Below are positions 27,400 through 36,158 of a stretch of 64,000 nucleotides of DNA, piece after piece (positions within the stretch are counted from its first letter, which is position 1; the number at the start of each line of letters is the position of its first letter). Location of the stretch: the NCBI GenBank assembly GCA_002412765.1, contig DHVR01000037.1, positions 62,001 to 126,000 on the forward strand. The letters are read 5' to 3'. The translations under genes were made by a program, and so were the position numbers. This stretch comes from Leptolinea sp. UBA5203 (lineage in GTDB: Bacteria; Chloroflexota; Anaerolineae; Anaerolineales; Anaerolineaceae). The notes under the pieces are model-generated. The model was not told the DNA's origin and did no database searches. It worked only from the letters and a program-made list of their open reading frames with translations.

Positions 27400-28272
27400 T
27401 CATCCCTGAAGGTCAACCTCATCCAACGCCGCTGCTCGATTTCGGGAAAATATCCCTTGTGTAACCGCTTTTTGGATCAATTTCTTCAGGATCAAGCCCA
27501 CCCGCCAGAAGGCGACCGCAGCCAGACCGTGCGCCAGCACGGCGAAGAATGGCGGCGTCTCCAGCGTGTAATACGTCCAGCATTGCCGCGTGGTACCCCA
27601 GACTTCCAGAAAATATCCCAGGGCGCTGCCGGCGATAAACGTCTGCACCGCATAACGGTAATCCGTGGGGGAAAGGATAATCAGGGCGCAGCTAAAGAGC
27701 GCCAGAATGGTCAGAGATTTGTCAATCGTTGGCAGCACAAAGGGAATCATCAGGGCATAAAAGATGGGGAAGACGATCCAGTATAGAATCTGGTAAACCC
27801 GCAGGGGGATGCCACGATCCAGCACCCGCCAGAACCGCACCAGGCGGTCAATGGATAAACTGGCAATCGGCCAGGCAGGGATGATCCACAGCGGAGGGCG
27901 TTCCAGAGTGTAGTATGTCCAGATATGAGTTTGCGTGCCCCAGCCCTCGATTGCCAGACCGCCGCACAGGCCTACAAAAACAATCCAGCCGTCCACTTTG
28001 ATATCCGCCCCCGACATGATCAGTACCGACATGACGAAGAAGATGCCGATTAACAGCCAGTCGATTTGCATCCACAGAGGATAGCGAGGATCAAAATAGG
28101 AGAGATACTCCTCAACCAACGGCCACCAGACTACCAAAATCAGGGCGATGATAGCCAGGAAGGCGCTCATCAAGCGAGAACTATCCGGAGTCCATTGAAA
28201 GAATTGACGCACGCGCTGGTTCAGCGGAGATCCTATTGGGGATATTTTCTCTTCCAATCCTTCTCTCCTCAT
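27400..28272 (-). CDS. Membrane protein with internal sequence duplication
   Basis: About 290 residues, seven to eight hydrophobic segments. Two halves carry the same unusual motif: GLAIEGWGTQTHIWTYYTLE followed by RPP, and GYFLEVWGTTRQCWTYYTLE followed by TPP, about 114 residues apart. The shared pattern is E-x-WGT-x4-WTYYTLE-x-PP, so the protein arose by duplication of a four-helix unit. I do not recognise the family; conserved Glu, Trp and Tyr within membrane helices suggest a binding site for a lipid or pigment. The ATG at 28272 directly follows the upstream stop (TAG, one base, ATG), so I prefer it to a TTG at 28329 inside the previous gene. Confidence 0.72.
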   Translation of the reverse strand: MRREGLEEKISPIGSPLNQRVRQFFQWTPDSSRLMSAFLAIIALILVVWWPLVEEYLSYFDPRYPLWMQIDWLLIGIFFVMSVLIMSGADIKVDGWIVFVGLCGGLAIEGWGTQTHIWTYYTLERPPLWIIPAWPIASLSIDRLVRFWRVLDRGIPLRVYQILYWIVFPIFYALMIPFVLPTIDKSLTILALFSCALIILSPTDYRYAVQTFIAGSALGYFLEVWGTTRQCWTYYTLETPPFFAVLAHGLAAVAFWRVGLILKKLIQKAVTQGIFSRNRAAALDEVDLQG

Positions 28273-28273
28273 C

Positions 28274-29527
28274 CTAATGGGAATGCGCCAGGGATTCCAA
28301 ATATTGCTGCGCTTCTTCGTAGTGTTCAAACAAGCGTTCCCTGCGCCGAAATTCCGTGGTATGCGCGATTTGTCGTTTGGCAGTTTCTTTCATGCCCAAT
28401 ATTTTATGCAGCAGCTCATGGTAAACAATAAATTCGACTACGTATCTGGGCACCGTTGGATGATCCAAACTTAAGCTGACCACCACCGTATCCGTGGAAG
28501 GCAGATACATGCCGTATTTTCGGCGAGTAAAGCGGGTAGTCCATTTGAGTTTGGGCGGTTGACAATGATTCTTAAAATAATGCTGATTCACTTTGTGAAA
28601 CAGCTCATTTAAATCATAATACTGACCGACGGCTTCTTCAACATTTACCAGCCCATCCATATATTTGGAAATGACCAGAAAGTCCGCGCTGCCGGAAGTC
28701 TGCCGGATTAACAGCGAATGCTTTGTCGAGCGCCGCAAAATCGCTGAAGAAAGAATGGCTTCTATGACCTTGGGATCCGCACTAACAAATCCGGGGTGCA
28801 TACTCAGGCTGCCCTGCCCGTCCTTGATCTGCCAGCGATACAGTGCCGCCATCGGGGAAAATTCAAAGTACATCTGCTCCAAAAGGGGAACTTTTTTACC
28901 CGATCTCGCCTTCAAACGCAGGGTTTCATAAATCCGGCAGCAATGTGCCAATTGCTCAATTGCCGTCATGAAATGATCGTTGTCGTTCAGGTAAAACAGC
29001 CAGCGGGCAACCTGGCCGGAACGCGCTGGCATATCCTCCAACGCGGCATTCTTTTTCTGAAGAACCAATTGCAAATAGCTGGCTTGCTGCTGGATCAGGG
29101 TCTGCACGGTGCGTATCTGTTTGCGGGCACCCAGGGTCTGCCGGTATTCAGCCAAAGCAGCCTCCATCAACCGGTGTTGAATATGCCGTCCAGCGGCAGT
29201 TAAATTTGAGATTCGCAGAGTGGGGGTGCTTACCCTGGCTTCATCCATAACCGGCAAATTTTGCAGGTTGATGCCCTTCAAATACTGGTATGCGCGAAAG
29301 GAAGGAGAAGGCAGGTCCTTCGGGGAAATGCGGTTCTGTTTGCAAATTTGATCCACGTTGGTCACAGTTCCGGTTATGAATTGTCGAAATTCCTCCATGC
29401 TTTCAGCGGGAATGCCATTGGTCAATTGTTCGCGTGCCATGGACATGGCCTTAACCAGGCCAGTCACACGCAGCACGGTTCTGGGTTTTCTGCCAAATAA
29501 TTGAGGGAGTAGTCTGGAGGGTGCCAT
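28274..29527 (-). CDS. SprT-like / HExxH metalloprotease-domain protein
   Basis: 417 residues, soluble. A helical N-terminal two-thirds of unknown type is followed by a small metalloprotease-like domain. That domain contains FIVYHELLHKILGM, where the two His and the Glu of HELLH form the zinc site, and a third ligand is likely the His in IAHTTEFRRRE. This layout (HExxH plus a following H...EF...E) resembles SprT/YgjP-like domains. A substrate cannot be inferred. It sits 29 bases after ubiE and one base before the duplicated membrane protein, so the run VOC-UbiE-this-membrane protein reads as one operon. Confidence 0.75.
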   Translation of the reverse strand: MAPSRLLPQLFGRKPRTVLRVTGLVKAMSMAREQLTNGIPAESMEEFRQFITGTVTNVDQICKQNRISPKDLPSPSFRAYQYLKGINLQNLPVMDEARVSTPTLRISNLTAAGRHIQHRLMEAALAEYRQTLGARKQIRTVQTLIQQQASYLQLVLQKKNAALEDMPARSGQVARWLFYLNDNDHFMTAIEQLAHCCRIYETLRLKARSGKKVPLLEQMYFEFSPMAALYRWQIKDGQGSLSMHPGFVSADPKVIEAILSSAILRRSTKHSLLIRQTSGSADFLVISKYMDGLVNVEEAVGQYYDLNELFHKVNQHYFKNHCQPPKLKWTTRFTRRKYGMYLPSTDTVVVSLSLDHPTVPRYVVEFIVYHELLHKILGMKETAKRQIAHTTEFRRRERLFEHYEEAQQYLESLAHSH

Positions 29528-29556
29528 GGAATTGTTTGTTGTTTTCCTGCTAAAGG

Positions 29557-30258
29557 TTATTTCTTCTGAGCCTGATGAATAGCCATGATGCCAAAAAACT
29601 TCCGCTCCATATGAGCTTGCTGCCAGCCGTTTAGGCCAACTTGCTGCGATAATTGTTCGGCGGAGACAAACTCAAGGGAGGAATCCGGCAAGTATTGATA
29701 CGCTCCGGGTTTGCCAGCCACCAGCCATCCCAGCAATGGAATAACCGTATGATAATAAAGCCAAATAAAGGGGTAAAGCAGGGTCTTACGCGGAGGGGTT
29801 GTTTCCAGGGTGAGAAAAGTTCCGTTGGGTTTGGTGATCCGGGATTGCTCCTGCAAGACAGCACCCAGGTCCGCCACATTGCGCAATAAAAACGCTGAAG
29901 TAATGGCATCCATGATTTCACTTTCAAAGGGTAATTGACTGCTGTCACACACCACCCACTGGACGGCAGGATTTTGCGTACGTTTGCGCCCCACCTGGAT
30001 CATCGCCAGGGTCATGTCACAGGCCAGAATCTGACAGCCCGGAAAGGTTTTCGCGAGTAAGATGGAAACATCACCGGTGCCGCAGCCAATATCCGTGATC
30101 CTCTTCGGATCCCTTCCAGCCAGAAGGGCGATCATTTGGCGCCGAAGGGACTGGTCAAAGCCCAGAGAGATCAAACGATTCAACAGGTCATAACGCACGG
30201 CAATGTCGGTGAACATGCGTTGAATCGCCGCAGGGCGTTTATCCAGGGTAGCTGTCAT
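29557..30258 (-). CDS. ubiE: Demethylmenaquinone methyltransferase UbiE/MenG
   Basis: 233 residues. A class I SAM-dependent methyltransferase that adds the ring C-methyl group in the last step of menaquinone synthesis. Motif I is ITDIGCGTGDVSILLA. The UbiE signatures are RYDLLNRLISLGFDQSLRRQ near the N-terminus and SAFLLRNVADLGAVLQEQSRI in the middle, followed by FLTLETTPPRKTLLYPF. Chloroflexota use menaquinone, so MenG activity is the likely role. It begins three bases after the VOC gene stop, in one operon. Confidence 0.92.
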   Translation of the reverse strand: MTATLDKRPAAIQRMFTDIAVRYDLLNRLISLGFDQSLRRQMIALLAGRDPKRITDIGCGTGDVSILLAKTFPGCQILACDMTLAMIQVGRKRTQNPAVQWVVCDSSQLPFESEIMDAITSAFLLRNVADLGAVLQEQSRITKPNGTFLTLETTPPRKTLLYPFIWLYYHTVIPLLGWLVAGKPGAYQYLPDSSLEFVSAEQLSQQVGLNGWQQAHMERKFFGIMAIHQAQKK

Positions 30259-30261
30259 GGG

Positions 30262-30696
30262 TTATACCTGTGCTTCAGCAGGAATGACCTGAAAAAGCTC
30301 AATCAGCTCGCCCTGTGGTCCTTTGAAAAAGCCAATCATCGCGTGCAAATCGCCGGAGTGAATAGTTTTTGTCTCCAGGGTGATTTCATAGCCTGCATCC
30401 CGGACTTTATCCATCAGTGCCGCCGTATCCCGTACGCGAAAAGCCAGATGCACCCAGCGGGCATTGTGTTCCTGTTCAGGTTCCGGACGGGGATCTTTGA
30501 GTTCAGTCAATTCCAGGCAGACGCCATCCCCCATATCCAATAAATGCAGCCGGCGTTTTTCACCGCTGCCTTTTCCGACGAATTTTAAACCTAGAAAGTC
30601 TTGATAAAACTGGAGGCTCTGATCCCAGTTGGTTGTCTCAAGGGAAATATGGTGCATACCGGTAATGAGAGAAGTGTCATGGTTCTTGGATTTCAT
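30262..30696 (-). CDS. VOC family (glyoxalase/dioxygenase fold) protein
   Basis: About 144 residues, one complete vicinal-oxygen-chelate unit made of two beta-alpha-beta-beta-beta modules. The first metal ligand is His in GMHHISLETTNWDQSLQFYQ; the second is near HLAFRVRD, and the Glu of GELIELFQV near the end completes the usual H-H-E triad. The reaction is unknown: glyoxalase I, methylmalonyl-CoA epimerase and fosfomycin-resistance enzymes all share this fold. The start at 30696 has AAAGGA about 11 bases upstream; the longer frame to 30750 adds unrelated residues. First gene of the operon with ubiE. Confidence 0.82.
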   Translation of the reverse strand: MKSKNHDTSLITGMHHISLETTNWDQSLQFYQDFLGLKFVGKGSGEKRRLHLLDMGDGVCLELTELKDPRPEPEQEHNARWVHLAFRVRDTAALMDKVRDAGYEITLETKTIHSGDLHAMIGFFKGPQGELIELFQVIPAEAQV

Positions 30697-30984
30697 AAGG
30701 TTTGCGTTCCTTTGATTGTGAATAAATTTTCCGGCATGGATGAACGACACTCATCGTCTGGAATTTCTATAATACCAGAAAAGAGATCGGGAAGCACTGA
30801 TTTTTACACTGATTGGAAAGGATTATCATTGGCGAAACTCCTGGTTCCTTACTAAATTGTAGAGTCCACTTTATTGCGGAAATAAATTGCGGTGAGTATA
30901 ATTTTTTAACAATTCATATTGCACATTGTTGAGCAAGAAATTATCTCATCATTCCACCACTATAAAACCAATAGGAAAACAGCC

Positions 30985-31227
30985 ATGTCAGAACTGTTGA
31001 TCGAAGCCATTAATTTCATTAAGGCCGGGGATAAAGAAGAAGGGAAAAGAATTCTTGTAGAAATTTTAACTGAGGATGAAAAAAACGAAGCTGCCTGGCT
31101 GTGGCTGTCGGCTGCCGTGGAAACCAATGATATGCGCCAGGAATGTTTGGAAGAAGTAATCAAGATCAATCCACATAATCAATCTGCGCTGAAGGCATTA
31201 TCCCGTTTACAACAAGCCCAGGTCTAG
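30985..31227 (+). CDS. Small TPR-like protein
   Basis: 80 residues. Two helix pairs with EAAWLWLSAAVETNDMRQEC closely match the N-terminal part of the TPR protein at 21776 (AEYWLWLSAVVGNKKERTFC) in the W-L-W-L-S-A core and the following Cys. It is therefore a stand-alone copy of that helical module, likely a protein-protein adaptor. The ATG at 30985 has AGGAAA upstream; the longer frame from 30919 has no ribosome site. Confidence 0.75.
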   Translation: MSELLIEAINFIKAGDKEEGKRILVEILTEDEKNEAAWLWLSAAVETNDMRQECLEEVIKINPHNQSALKALSRLQQAQV

Positions 31228-31445
31228 GGAGCGCTGGCAGTGCACCCTTTGATATACGATAATGCAGGTGTCGCCTATTGGGTTTCATCGGGATTGGCGT
31301 ATTGATTGGCGTAATCAAATATCCCTGGCTCATCCTGAACTACGGTGATGTCTAGGCATCGAAAGGTGTTATCGCGTGCCCAAAATGGCTACCTAAACTC
31401 CGTAGGGTTAGGCGATCTCAACATCTACTTGATTTTTCTTTAAAT
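31228..31445. repeat. Degenerate repeat copy A, left flank of orphan gene
   Basis: About 31253-31350 resembles 32376-32465 on the other side of the orphan gene: both read AGGTGT...(A/G)TTGGGTTT...GGATTGG...GGC...CTGGCTCA(A/T)CCT in order. It also contains GTGCACCC near 31240, a word mirrored in the right flank. Confidence 0.45.
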
Positions 31446-32246
31446 ATGGATAGATGTCTACTACCTATGCCGACGTTAAATAAACTCGATGTAAAAAAGA
31501 TAGGTCCTATCATGTGGCAACCAAAAAAGCTAGAAACAAAAATCAATAGGCTTGATTTCTCCTCATCTGGTCAAAAACCTGAGGATTTCACAGAATTATG
31601 GGCTGATGGGGTAAAGATTTGTAATGGGATTGAATTGAGCAATTGGGAAGAAGATCCGATTCAACTTATTGTGTGTGATAGTTGTGGGAATGTTCAGTGC
31701 AACTCCGGAAATTGGTTAAGTCCTCGTAACGCTGGAGAGTATATTTTATTTATTCCTGCATTCCAAAAAATGAATAAGGGTTCTTGGGAACAGGATGAAT
31801 ATGCGCCCCCTTTTTATATGGAGAAAAGTGGCATTATCCTTTTTGATAAAATAGAATATGCTTCACTTCGGAGTATTGTTACAAAGTTGCCTTCCCATGG
31901 TGAGCTTAAAAACCTCACAAGTACCGAAGCGATTTGTTTGTTTCAGTGGGAGGCTCCATTAAAGGTACTTGGTAAGTACCCAGATTCAATCCATTTCCGG
32001 AAAGAGTTCTTTCTGGGAAGTAATCAAGAATCGGATCAGCAAGTCAATACTGATCTTGAAATAATCCTTGAAAAAACGGCAAAATCTACAACCGAAGTTA
32101 TTCTAAAAAAGCCAATTGAAGGGCACGATGAGATAGTTTTCTTGTTAGAAGACGAAAAATTTGAAGTTTGGCAACCACTTATTCGTGAAAAAGGCCAGTA
32201 TAAATTGTTCATTTCGTCTATGTTCATTATAGAGGAATTGTCTTAA
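31446..32246 (+). CDS. Orphan hypothetical protein, AT-rich
   Basis: 266 residues, no signal peptide or membrane segment. Its base composition is more AT-rich than that of its neighbours. One Cys cluster is seen (CDSCGNVQC, near residue 77-85), which could bind a metal. The rest is mixed alpha/beta with no motif I know. Start uncertain: an ATG at 31512 (preceded by AGG at seven bases) is a fair alternative to 31446, which has no ribosome site. Similar degenerate repeats flank the gene on both sides, so it may have arrived as a cassette; immunity-type proteins often look like this, but nothing proves it. Confidence 0.6.
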   Translation: MDRCLLPMPTLNKLDVKKIGPIMWQPKKLETKINRLDFSSSGQKPEDFTELWADGVKICNGIELSNWEEDPIQLIVCDSCGNVQCNSGNWLSPRNAGEYILFIPAFQKMNKGSWEQDEYAPPFYMEKSGIILFDKIEYASLRSIVTKLPSHGELKNLTSTEAICLFQWEAPLKVLGKYPDSIHFRKEFFLGSNQESDQQVNTDLEIILEKTAKSTTEVILKKPIEGHDEIVFLLEDEKFEVWQPLIREKGQYKLFISSMFIIEELS

Positions 32247-32528
32247 TGCATGGGTTGGCATTCTCAACACCGAATTGGCATAGAAGTAGGGTGCATTGGC
32301 AACGCACCATTTTATGCAAGCAATGATCCTGTCATCAGTTAAACAAACGTTGGTATCCCTGTTTAATTCTTTCAGGAGGAGTGTAGGTGTTTACTGTTGG
32401 GTTTCGCCAGGATTGGATAATAGGCTGGCGGGTTAAATGATACCTGGCTCAACCTCAACGCCAATGCCAATGCCAATGCCAATGACAATGCCGATTATTT
32501 CACGACTTACAACCAACCGCCACCCCAC
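32247..32528. repeat. Degenerate repeat copy B plus CCAATG hexamer run
   Basis: About 32376-32460 repeats the element seen left of the orphan gene, here with TGTTGGGTTTCGC and GGCTCAACCTCAAC, the two ends of an inverted element. It is followed by four perfect CCAATG units and variants (32461-32490). GGGTGCATTGGCAACGCACC near 32289 is a small hairpin. Confidence 0.5.
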
Positions 32529-32530
32529 AA

Positions 32531-32562
32531 TAAAAAAAAATCTATCCGGCTTCGGATAGACT
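32531..32562 (-). terminator. Terminator overlapping the HAD gene stop
   Basis: TCTATCCG/CGGATAGA with a GCTT loop, followed on the minus strand by nine T. The stop codon of the HAD gene lies in the 3' arm. Confidence 0.88.
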
Positions 32563-33288
32563 TTTCTCTTGGGTCAAGGTACTTCTCAAATTCGGGATAG
32601 GGATGCCCGATACCGCAAGGAACTCCAGCACATCCAGCGGTGTGGGTAAAATCAAATCCGCACCCGCCCGCCGCAATTCGTCTTCACTTCCGAAACCGCA
32701 CAATACGCCAACCGTCTGGGCACCGGCCGATCTGCCGGCGCGGATATCCACCGTGGTATCGCCGATCATCAAACATTCTTCCGGCAGCACCCCCATGTCT
32801 TGGGCTACTTTCAGAATGGGGTCAGGAAAGGGTTTGGTGTAGGTGCAGGTTTGAGAGGTGGCAACGGTGCTAAAAAAGGGATTTAACTCAAATTGATCCA
32901 GAAAAGCCTGGGTGCTCTTGGCATCCCGGGCACTAACCACGGCCATCGGATAATGCGGAAGCAAGCTTTGCAGTACTTCAAGCGTCCCCTTCACTATCAG
33001 GAATTCCTTACGCTGCACTAATTTCAAGCGTTGTGCCAAAAAACTGTACAAATTGGCAAAATGACCATCCAATCGCAGCATATCAAGAATATAATACATC
33101 AGGTTCCCTGGCGTTTCGACACCCATCACCACCATCCGGGCAGTATGGCGCGGATCATGACCGATCAGCAATTTTCGAAATGGTGTAAACAGCGTCTCAA
33201 AACGCTCCACCCATTGATCATCCGTGTCGCTCAGGGTGCCATCCACATCAAAACAGATGGCCTTTATTCTAGAAACATCCAGAGACAT
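32542..33288 (-). CDS. HAD-superfamily phosphatase (Gph/PpaX-like)
   Basis: 248 residues. The nucleophile motif FDVDGTLSDTDD (first Asp attacks phosphate) is at residues 13-24. Motif II is the Ser in VVSARDAKS, motif III is the Lys in YTKPFPDPIL, and motif IV is MIGDTTVDIRAGRSAG. The helical cap between motifs I and II places it with phosphoglycolate- and pyrophosphatase-type HAD enzymes; the substrate is unknown. The ATG lies two bases past the stop of the HEFTH gene, so they are translated from one message ending at the terminator above. Confidence 0.88.
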   Translation of the reverse strand: MSLDVSRIKAICFDVDGTLSDTDDQWVERFETLFTPFRKLLIGHDPRHTARMVVMGVETPGNLMYYILDMLRLDGHFANLYSFLAQRLKLVQRKEFLIVKGTLEVLQSLLPHYPMAVVSARDAKSTQAFLDQFELNPFFSTVATSQTCTYTKPFPDPILKVAQDMGVLPEECLMIGDTTVDIRAGRSAGAQTVGVLCGFGSEDELRRAGADLILPTPLDVLEFLAVSGIPIPNLRSTLTQEKSLSEAG

Positions 33289-33290
33289 AA

Positions 33291-34676
33291 TTATTGCTCC
33301 ACTTTCAACCCCAGCGAATCTCTCAGCAAACTCGTGGTGGTTTCATCCGGGGTAAACATCCAGGTGGTTTCTGCACCTTTCCGCGAAAAGCTCACCTGTT
33401 CAAAATGCGCATCCATGGCACTGAATTGATCCGCACCAGTGGCACTTCCTTCAGGCCAGCGATTGGCAGCATAAGCCTGAAAAGCCGCTGAAAATTCCTC
33501 GGCATCCTGTTCACTATCCCAAACTATTTTCAGGACAAAAACAACTGCGCCGCTGTCGTCATGGATATACAACTGATAACGATCCCCGCCCCAGCCTTTA
33601 ACCGCTTCCCAAACTGTTGAGACATCCGTATATCCATCCTTAACCCCGCCATTTAATAGAAGATACAGATATTCCTCTCCCATTGTGGATTCATGCAATT
33701 TTCTCCACCCAAACGGTAGGAGACTGGTATTATCTTCCAGGGTAACGGTTATTGGCAGATCATCGGGGTATCGTTCCGGGTGAAGGATTTGCTCGGTGGA
33801 TTGTGGAGGGTTTTCATATAAAGCAGCCACACCTTCCCAGCCCTGGGCACTGTAGACGCTGTGTACAAAGTCCAACCCAAATTGATAGGGAAAGAGCAGT
33901 TCATTTTGGATGAATGGGGGCGCCTGGTCATAGATTGGGGTAACCATCTCCATGGAAAACTGCTGCACATCCATATTATCTGCGTCGGTGGCAAAATCCT
34001 GGTACCAGAGATACTCGCTCATCACCGCATCGCCTTCCACTAAAGACTGTATGGCGGCATAGCGATCCATATTCTCATCCAATAGTTCATCGTTCAATTT
34101 CAACCCATTTTCAAAATCGTAATTCTGATCCTGCAATAAATGGGTAAATTCATGGGCATAGGTCATGCGCTCAGGACCGCCAAAATCCCCGCCCTGGACG
34201 ACTACCATTTCTTTGGTTTCATCATCATAAAAACCGGCAATCTGTTCGCTATACAGGTCAATAATAAAACCATACAAATCAAAATCCGGTTCAATGACGC
34301 CTAAAAGAGCATACAGCAGGGTATCCCGTTGGATATCATCCTCTGTATAATCTGCAAAAAAATCATTGACCACCCGTTCACGCAATTCATCCGGAGAGAG
34401 GGTATTGCGATAGATGGTTTCATCAGGCATTAATTGACGCACCCCGATGACGTCTTGCTGAAGTTGATTTAATTCCTGATCCAAATCTACTGAAAAAACC
34501 GTCAGGTTTTCTGAGACAGGCAGCGCTGCAGCATCCACCGGCATCAAATTCACAGGTTGAGCCACCTGCACCGGTTTAATCTTTGCGAAGAGGATGATCC
34601 CGATAAATGCGCCGCAAACAATAAAACCGGCAAGCAAGAGTAAAATCCCGCCTGATAGGAGTAATTTCTTCCCCAT
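33291..34676 (-). CDS. Membrane-anchored HExxH metalloprotease-like protein
   Basis: About 461 residues. One N-terminal membrane helix (LLLSGGILLLLAGFIVC) anchors an extracytoplasmic domain. The motif TYAHEFTHLLQDQNYDF shows HExxH; a downstream Glu in SLVEGDAVMSEY fits the third ligand of gluzincin-type enzymes. Beta-rich sequence follows to the end. The substrate is unknown. The ATG at 34676 follows GGGACAGG and gives a normal membrane anchor; the longer frame to 34901 would overlap the miaB promoter. It is upstream of the HAD gene in one operon and divergent from miaB. Confidence 0.78.
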   Translation of the reverse strand: MGKKLLLSGGILLLLAGFIVCGAFIGIILFAKIKPVQVAQPVNLMPVDAAALPVSENLTVFSVDLDQELNQLQQDVIGVRQLMPDETIYRNTLSPDELRERVVNDFFADYTEDDIQRDTLLYALLGVIEPDFDLYGFIIDLYSEQIAGFYDDETKEMVVVQGGDFGGPERMTYAHEFTHLLQDQNYDFENGLKLNDELLDENMDRYAAIQSLVEGDAVMSEYLWYQDFATDADNMDVQQFSMEMVTPIYDQAPPFIQNELLFPYQFGLDFVHSVYSAQGWEGVAALYENPPQSTEQILHPERYPDDLPITVTLEDNTSLLPFGWRKLHESTMGEEYLYLLLNGGVKDGYTDVSTVWEAVKGWGGDRYQLYIHDDSGAVVFVLKIVWDSEQDAEEFSAAFQAYAANRWPEGSATGADQFSAMDAHFEQVSFSRKGAETTWMFTPDETTTSLLRDSLGLKVEQ

Positions 34677-34792
34677 AAAAGTACCTGTCCCTTGATCTAA
34701 AGATTTGTTTATTTTAACCGATTTTGTCGGAAATTCCTTATGCAATCCATCCAGACCGCGAGACAGTTTTTTCGCGCGGGAGCTGCATTTAT

Positions 34793-34811
34793 TGTTATAA
34801 TCCATTCCATG
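34793..34811 (+). promoter_or_regulatory. Extended -10 box, leaderless start of miaB
   Basis: TGTTATAAT is an extended -10 (TATAAT at 34796-34801). It ends seven bases before the miaB ATG at 34809, with no ribosome binding site in between. Confidence 0.65.
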
Positions 34812-36152
34812 AAGTATTACATATGGACAGAAGGATGCCAGATGAACGTGGCGGATTCCCAGCGTGTGGCCTCTTCGTTGGAGAATCTGGGATACGAACA
34901 ATCCTTAAAGCCCGAAACGGCGGATGTGATTGTTTTAAATACCTGTGTGGTTCGCCAAAGCGCGGAAGACAAGGCACTTGGCCGGCTTTCTTCCTTGAAG
35001 CCCCTGAAAAAGATTAACCCCAACCTGGTGATTAATGTCATGGGCTGTCTGGTAGGTGTACGTCAGACGGACGCCTTGAAAAAACGTCTCCCCTATGTGG
35101 ATGTCTTTTCCGCCCCCTCGGACCCGGCTCCCCTGGTGCAGTATTTACTGGAACAACAGGGAAAGACGCAGCAAGAACAAACGCAGGAACAAATCAATGA
35201 CCTGCTGGATGAGCATCTGGTGCTGCCCGCCAATGAGCAGGGAAACCTGGTTTCTTCTTTTATCTCGGTGGTGTTGGGCTGCTCACACGCCTGCACATAC
35301 TGCATTATCCCTTCCCGGCGCGGAAAAGAAATCAGCCGCCCGCCGGAAATGATCTTGAAAGAAGCCCGTGATCTGGTTGCCCAGGGCGTGAAAGAAATCA
35401 CATTATTGGGGCAAATTGTCGATCGCTACGGGCTGGACAATCCAGCTTACCCGACTCTGGATAAGCTCATTCATCAATTACATGAAATCGACGGGCTTGA
35501 GCGCATTCGTTTCCTGACCTCCCACCCGAATTACATGACCGATGCCCTGCTGGACACGGTAGCTGCCCTTCCCAAGGTGATGCCGCATATTGAAGTCCCC
35601 AATCAAGCCGGGGATGATCAAGTGCTGGCGAACATGCACCGCGGCTATACTTCGGATGAGTATCGTGCTCTGATCGCAAAAATTCGCCATAAAATTCCCG
35701 GGGTATCCATTGCCACGGATATCATCGTCGGTTTCCCTGGGGAGACGGATGAGCAGTTTCAAAACACCTATCATCTTCTGGAAGAACTGCGCCTGGATGT
35801 TGTTCATCTGGCACGTTACTCTCCCCGTGAAGGCACGCCCTCGGCCAGAACCATGCCGGATGATGTCCCTGATGAAGTGAAATGGGAGCGTTTCCGTGTG
35901 ATTGAAGATCTGCAAAAGGGGATTTCAGAGGCAATTCACACCTCTTATCTCAATCAGATCACCGATGTGCTCTTTGAAGCTAAACAGAAGAGCCGCTGGC
36001 GTGGCAGAACGCCCACGAATAAGCTGGTCTTTGTGGAAAGTGAAGACAACCTGACCGGCAAACTCCTGCCCGTGAAAATAGAATGGGCTGGACCCTGGTC
36101 CATGATTGGCAAGATTGCTCTGGATCAACCTGATGAATTAAAGGCTAGGTAA
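34809..36152 (+). CDS. miaB: tRNA methylthiotransferase MiaB
   Basis: 447 residues. A radical SAM enzyme that adds a methylthio group to N6-isopentenyl-adenosine 37 of tRNAs. The N-terminal domain holds the three cluster cysteines, Cys10 (TEGCQMNVADSQ), Cys46 (NTCVVRQSAEDKALGRL) and Cys80 (VMGCLVG). The radical SAM motif is CSHACTYC (158-165). A TRAM domain ends the protein (FEAKQKSRWRGRTPTNKLVF). The ATG at 34809 gives exactly the family N-terminus; the longer frame from 34740 does not. It is the first gene of a run that continues with the GTPase and the M23 protein. Confidence 0.94.
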   Translation: MKYYIWTEGCQMNVADSQRVASSLENLGYEQSLKPETADVIVLNTCVVRQSAEDKALGRLSSLKPLKKINPNLVINVMGCLVGVRQTDALKKRLPYVDVFSAPSDPAPLVQYLLEQQGKTQQEQTQEQINDLLDEHLVLPANEQGNLVSSFISVVLGCSHACTYCIIPSRRGKEISRPPEMILKEARDLVAQGVKEITLLGQIVDRYGLDNPAYPTLDKLIHQLHEIDGLERIRFLTSHPNYMTDALLDTVAALPKVMPHIEVPNQAGDDQVLANMHRGYTSDEYRALIAKIRHKIPGVSIATDIIVGFPGETDEQFQNTYHLLEELRLDVVHLARYSPREGTPSARTMPDDVPDEVKWERFRVIEDLQKGISEAIHTSYLNQITDVLFEAKQKSRWRGRTPTNKLVFVESEDNLTGKLLPVKIEWAGPWSMIGKIALDQPDELKAR

Positions 36153-36158
36153 ATCGCC

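Noticed and set aside
32461..32490. CRISPR-like or coding repeat
   Set aside because: The repeated unit is only six bases (CCAATG) without spacers; a simple microsatellite.
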